Source of the DNA: Theristus sp. LFF4_11
Lineage: Eukaryota > Nematoda > Chromadorea > Monhysterida > Xyalidae
Direction of reading: 5' to 3'
Assembly (NCBI GenBank): GCA_030248135.1
Contig: JASANC010001731.1
Span: 1-64,000, forward strand
DNA length: 64,000 nucleotides
The notes beneath the pieces were generated by a model, which saw only the letters and a program-made list of their open reading frames with translations, had not been told where the DNA came from and searched no databases. The translations under genes were made by a program, and so were the position numbers. Shown piece by piece: positions 59,975 through 64,000 of the stretch. Position 1 is the stretch's first letter. Each line of letters opens with the position of its first letter.

Positions 59975-62247
59975 ATGATCACTTTGAGTCAGAATGCGTG
60001 GATTGCAACAATCGGAGTAGCCGTTTCGGTCGTAGCAGCCTTGGTTATCACCATTGCAATGACGGCTTCAAGTAAGAAATCAAAAAATGCCAAATGAAAT
60101 GTGGGCACAGTACCGTTCACATCAATAGATTTTATAAATGCTCACAAGACAAGATCAGAGTGGGAACTACATAACGTATTACCTCTAATAAACCCCCATG
60201 GGGGTTTATTTCTTCAGCGACTTCTGGGGGTGGGGGTTTATTTTGGGGGGGGGTTTATTTTTGGGGGGGTTTATTTGGAAACCATTTTTAGGGGTGGGCA
60301 AAATGGCAAAAATACCTTCCATGGCAGGAAGGAAGTCGCAGAAACTTCTACTCTACATAGATATTTCCTTTTGCAACAGCCCTTTGTAATGAAATTACCA
60401 TTAACTCATCCATTTGGGGCCTTTGGTAACACAATTTCATCATTTTCACTGCAACCAGCCACTGAATTCGCTGGGTATGTGTTTCAAACAGGTTTCCAAT
60501 ATTCCCCCATGGGGGATTATTTTTTTTGGGGGGGGATTATTTGGAAACTTGTCGAGGGGGTGGGGGTTTATTTTTTTGGGGGGGTTTAATTTTGGGGGGT
60601 TAATAGAGGTAATACGGTATCTGTTTTTCCCATTCACAACACATATAGGAACTATGGGAATCAATGTTTGAGCTCAAGTTAACCAGTAAAATGTGCTAAA
60701 CATCGCAAAATAATTTCATAAAAAAATATAAAAGGCATTTTTTCAGGTTGCGATTGCCAGGCGGGACCTCCTGGGCCCCTTGGCCCCCCGGGCAACAATG
60801 GTACAAAGGGCGAAAAGGGTGAAGAAGGCTCGGCAGGTTTTCCTGGCCTACCTGGTTGGCCTGGAAGATCTGGACAGAAAGGAGATCAGGGTGAATGAAA
60901 ATGCTTGGTTGTGGTAGTTATTGCGATTGGTAATCAACAATCAGCATTGAAAAAACTGTTGTGCGCAAGCGTATACCGTATTACCCCCAATAAACCCCCA
61001 TGGGGGATTAATACGTCAGCGACTTTTAGGGGTGGGGGTTTATTGGTGGGGGGGGGGGATTATTGGTGGGGGGGGGGGGGTTACTAACAAACAAATTCTA
61101 GGGGTGGGGGTTTGTTGAAAAATGGCAAAAATACCTTGCATGGCAGGCAAGAAAGTCGCAGAAACTTCTACTCTACATAGAAATTTCCTTTTATAACAGC
61201 CTTTCGTGATGAAATTACTATTAACTCACCTATTTGGGGCCTTTGGTAGCACAATTTCATCATTTTCACTGCAACCAGCCATTGAATTCGCTGGGTATGT
61301 GTTTCAAACAGGTCTCCAATAATCCCCCATGGGGGATTATTTGTGGGGGGGATTATTCGGAAACTGGTCGGGGGGGTTGGGGTTTATTGGTGGGGGGGGG
61401 ATTAATGGTGGGGGGGGTTAATGGGGGTAATACGGTAGTATTTATTTTTCGCTTCCATCTTATCACACGGCAGTGTCCACAACGTTTTCGCGCAAAGAAG
61501 GTATTGAGGATTTATTCAAACGTGTCCGGACTAAAATGACGTCATTTGCTTTAAAAACGCCCGTTTGTCAAAGTACAGGCACTAAAATTTCAGTTTGGTG
61601 TAACTGATTCGACATTCACCATTTGTTTACGGGAAGAAATCGGCTAAACAAAAAGTCTGGTTTGCTGTGGACGGCAAGCGCATGTTTGGCGGCACATGAC
61701 GTCATTTCAGTGGGACACGTTTAAAAAAATAGGTCATACCGTATAACGGTTCATCCAAAAGGCGGCGTAAAAACCGTGTGTAAATAAAAAACACCATAAG
61801 ATTACCATGTGTAAAAAACCATGATATTTTATAAAATGGTAAAGGCGGAAACACCAATTAGTTTTTCGTCCGTACGCGCAAACGCGTTCTAAATCCCGTA
61901 CTCAAACTAATCGTGTCCGTAATGCATTAAGATAGCACACACGACACGATTTCTAAATCGCGTGGCCATTTTTTACGTGTCGTGTCTGTGCGTACGCACA
62001 AAGAACTAATTGCTAAACGCGCCTTAAATGCTAAAAACATCATGCGCACATAAAATCACCGCAATAATTCCTTTTTTAAAATCACACGGAACAGCCTGTT
62101 TGTTTGAACATTGAATCAGTTTGAATTGAACCCGGTTTTCCAGGATTAAAAGGCGACCCAGGGCCCAAAGGGGACCGTGGCCCCCCTGGTCCGCCCGGCC
62201 CCTCAGCACCAGTAGACACAACGACCACAACCACCGATACGAACTGA
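59975..62247 (+). CDS. Short membrane-anchored collagen-like protein 3
   Basis: Three exons (59975-60071, 60747-60890, 62144-62247) have exactly the same lengths and phases as those of collagen 2 and encode 114 aa. It has the same hydrophobic N-terminal segment, SCDC cysteines, 21 Gly-X-Y triplets and Thr-rich tail. Intron 2 is longer because it holds a CCGTATTACC MITE, a TGACGTCA MITE and a PIF/Harbinger-like MITE. The last exon differs from collagen 2 by one residue (GPP for GLP in the fifth triplet of the exon). It is the youngest visible duplicate; nothing suggests it is broken. Confidence 0.92.
60174..60617. mobile_element. CCGTATTACC MITE in collagen 3 intron 1
   Basis: It is the orthologous insertion to 57267-57725, flanked by TA (60172-60173, 60618-60619). 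The left terminal CCG has mutated to ACG. The internal G runs differ in length. Confidence 0.88.
60976..61435. mobile_element. CCGTATTACC MITE in collagen 3 intron 2
   Basis: A separate subfamily member (ends CCGTATTACCCCCAATAAAC), flanked by TA (60974-60975, 61436-61437). It occupies the same TA that in collagen 2 holds the unrelated MITE at 58112-58314. Confidence 0.88.
61500..61737. mobile_element. MITE with paired TGACGTCA sites, copy 4
   Basis: The counterpart of 58381-58617 in the paralogous intron, differing at only a few bases. Confidence 0.75.
61843..62024. mobile_element. PIF/Harbinger-like MITE in collagen 3 intron 2
   Basis: The ends AGGCGGAAACACCAATTAG and the inverse of AGGCGCGTTTAGCAATTAG are flanked by TAA (61840-61842, 62025-62027). 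Collagen 2 has the uninterrupted site AAATGGTAAATGCTAAA, so the insertion is specific to collagen 3 and its 3-bp TAA duplication is directly demonstrated. Homologue: 14956-15138. Confidence 0.92.
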
Positions 62248-62309
62248 AGAACATTGATGTGAAAATATTTTATATTGTGTTTATCTATCTAGGTCTCATT
62301 TTTCATGTA

Positions 62310-62468
62310 CAGTTTAACACTATAAAATATCCAACTAGGAACTAGCTGAATTGATGCATGCATTCTGTGCATAAATTGCTGCGGAGGCGGATAGTTTGGT
62401 TTGCATAGAATTCATAAATCACGTGAGCACCAACCAATAAGCTAGTTGGATATGTTAGAGTTGGACTG
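62310..62468. mobile_element. Diverged TACAGTCGAA-type MITE downstream of collagen 3
   Basis: The ends CAGTTTAACACTATAAAATA and the inverse of CAGTCCAACTCTAACATATC are flanked by TA (62308-62309, 62469-62470). The inner part ATGCATGCATTCTGTGC matches the family core. Confidence 0.7.
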
Positions 62469-62474
62469 TAGATT

Positions 62475-64000
62475 CAATTGAACGTGACGGTGTCGTTGTT
62501 TTGCACGTGTCCCACATTACTGTATCTCACATGTTAGTCTCATTCAAGTGTTCCATTCAGTTTTTCAATCATTCACATTCTCATCAACATCGAAGAAAAC
62601 TTTCCGGTTCTTATTTTATTTTTAAATCCAAAGCTCAACAGATTGAACTGATAACTGTTCTCATTGTTCACTCTCGCCTGAGGTTGTTTTGTTTTTGCAA
62701 TATCTTAGTTGTATTTTTAACGGTTTTGAGTACAGAAGAAGCACCAATGAGCTAAAATCTAGCTTTTTGCATGCGCTGGTTGAAAAAACAACCGAAACTC
62801 CAAAAAAGCAACTTTTACACAACTGTACAATGAATTCCAGCAGACACACGAAACGCAAAGTCGCAACATTTTTTGCCATTGCTGCACTTTTTTTCAAAAC
62901 ACCCTGGGTTTCTTGTGAGACCTAGTCTCAAAAATTTAGGTGTCTTTCAAAAAATTTAGGTATCCGAAAACAAACTGCCCCAAAATGGTTGTCGACAGCA
63001 CTGAAATGCATATTACATAAAATCATTGCTAATTTTGAGAAAAGAGTATAATACAATAGTACCGTACTGTTTTATCGACAGCCGACTTTGGCTATCAAAA
63101 TGCAAATACAGGGTTTTGAATTTGAACTGCTTCGTGGAGCGAAGAAAATTATCAAAAAAGGGTTGTGAAAACGCATGCTCGCACAAGTTTGGACTTGGTA
63201 AATATTCCGCTTCATGTTTTTGCATATGTTTTGCTTTCCGTTGCTTTATATTTCGAATTTCGAAAACAGTTATTGCCACCCAGTTACCTAACTTGCTTAT
63301 ATTTGATGGTTGGGAGTGAATAAATGGGTGGCTTATAGAATCAAGAGAAGGAACAGACGATTGTCACTAAATTGTCTTTGTCTTCTCAGTTGCAAACACT
63401 ATTTCCTTTTGGATCAACACCAAAGCAGTCACTGTCAGTGTTGGGCATAGGCCAACAACCGACTTCTGTAGGTGACCTAAGGCTTCGCAAGCCTTTTATC
63501 AAGGAAAAATCGTCAACAAAATCTGTCACAAGGGTACAATATTAGCAGTTTTACCAGTGACAAAGATGCGACCCCTTTCCAGTGGCAAAGTTGACCAAGA
63601 ACTCTACAGAACTGCTGCCAGCTTTCAGGAACGTGCGTGTAAATATGCATTACACAAATGTATATGTTTTAGACATGGTACACATGTCAGCTGTCAACAC
63701 ATGTGAGCATTATAAGAAAAGTAAACAATGTAATTAAAAAAGATTTCTATTGGAAAAATATAAAACATAAAACGAAATAACAGCATGCATCATAACAAGC
63801 GTGTGGTTGCGCAAACCCGGTATGCAAAATGAGTGTAAACCCAGGCGTGGGAAAGTGTGCGGGTTTATAGATGACCATTGACCGCCTCTGACGCCTATTT
63901 AGATATAAAGAAACCCTGCAGTGTTGTTTCCACAAAACCTCCATCGAAGTTTTTTCTCCATTTTTTGGAGTCTTTGACACTTTGAATGGACAGCAACGCG
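62475..64000. other. No supported gene
   Basis: Only short open frames without recognisable domains are present. A small stretch near 63440-63495 (GGCATAGGCCAACAACCGAC) looks repeat-like, but I cannot assign it. Confidence 0.5.

Overview
This is nuclear DNA of an invertebrate animal. Every well-supported gene is split by spliceosomal GT-AG introns (one GC-AG), the protein families are metazoan, and two U1 snRNA genes begin AAACTTACCTG. The phylum is not resolved; small single-pass collagens and the repeat load would fit a repeat-rich nematode or another ecdysozoan, but that is a weak inference. About 7% of the window is coding; most of the rest is introns filled with short non-autonomous DNA transposons.

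Layout. 1.6-3.4 kb (+): unrecognised membrane protein with a long acidic/polar tail. 4.25-16.26 kb (-): a complete 21-exon puromycin-sensitive aminopeptidase (M1 family), convergent with the first gene. 18.9-21.4 kb (-): complete 5-exon MPPE1/PGAP5 metallophosphoesterase. 21.6-34.2 kb: repeat-dominated, with hAT-type MITEs showing exact or near-exact 8-bp target duplications, poly-G fold-back elements, an element bounded by GGCCGG-type repeats and a recent 1,093-bp tandem duplication. 34.3-35.8 kb (+): mitochondrial ribosomal protein L52. 36.3-46.2 kb (-): complete 6-exon RGK-family small GTPase. Its fourth intron carries a divergent pair of U1 snRNA genes, a truncated mariner-like element between them and a 2.6-kb palindrome. 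46.2-54.7 kb: no supported gene. 54.7-62.3 kb (+): three tandem paralogues of a tiny membrane-anchored collagen (144, 114, 114 aa) whose introns record successive transposon insertions. 62.5-64 kb: nothing recognised.

The genes are independent housekeeping or signalling genes and form no operon or pathway. The features most worth a second look are a recurrent GTYGGT 5' splice-site class (10 of 38 donors across unrelated genes), the inverted U1 gene pair, and the unusually readable set of MITE families with filled/empty-site evidence. All gene models were built by hand from reading frame, splice phase and family alignment recalled from knowledge; none was checked with software.
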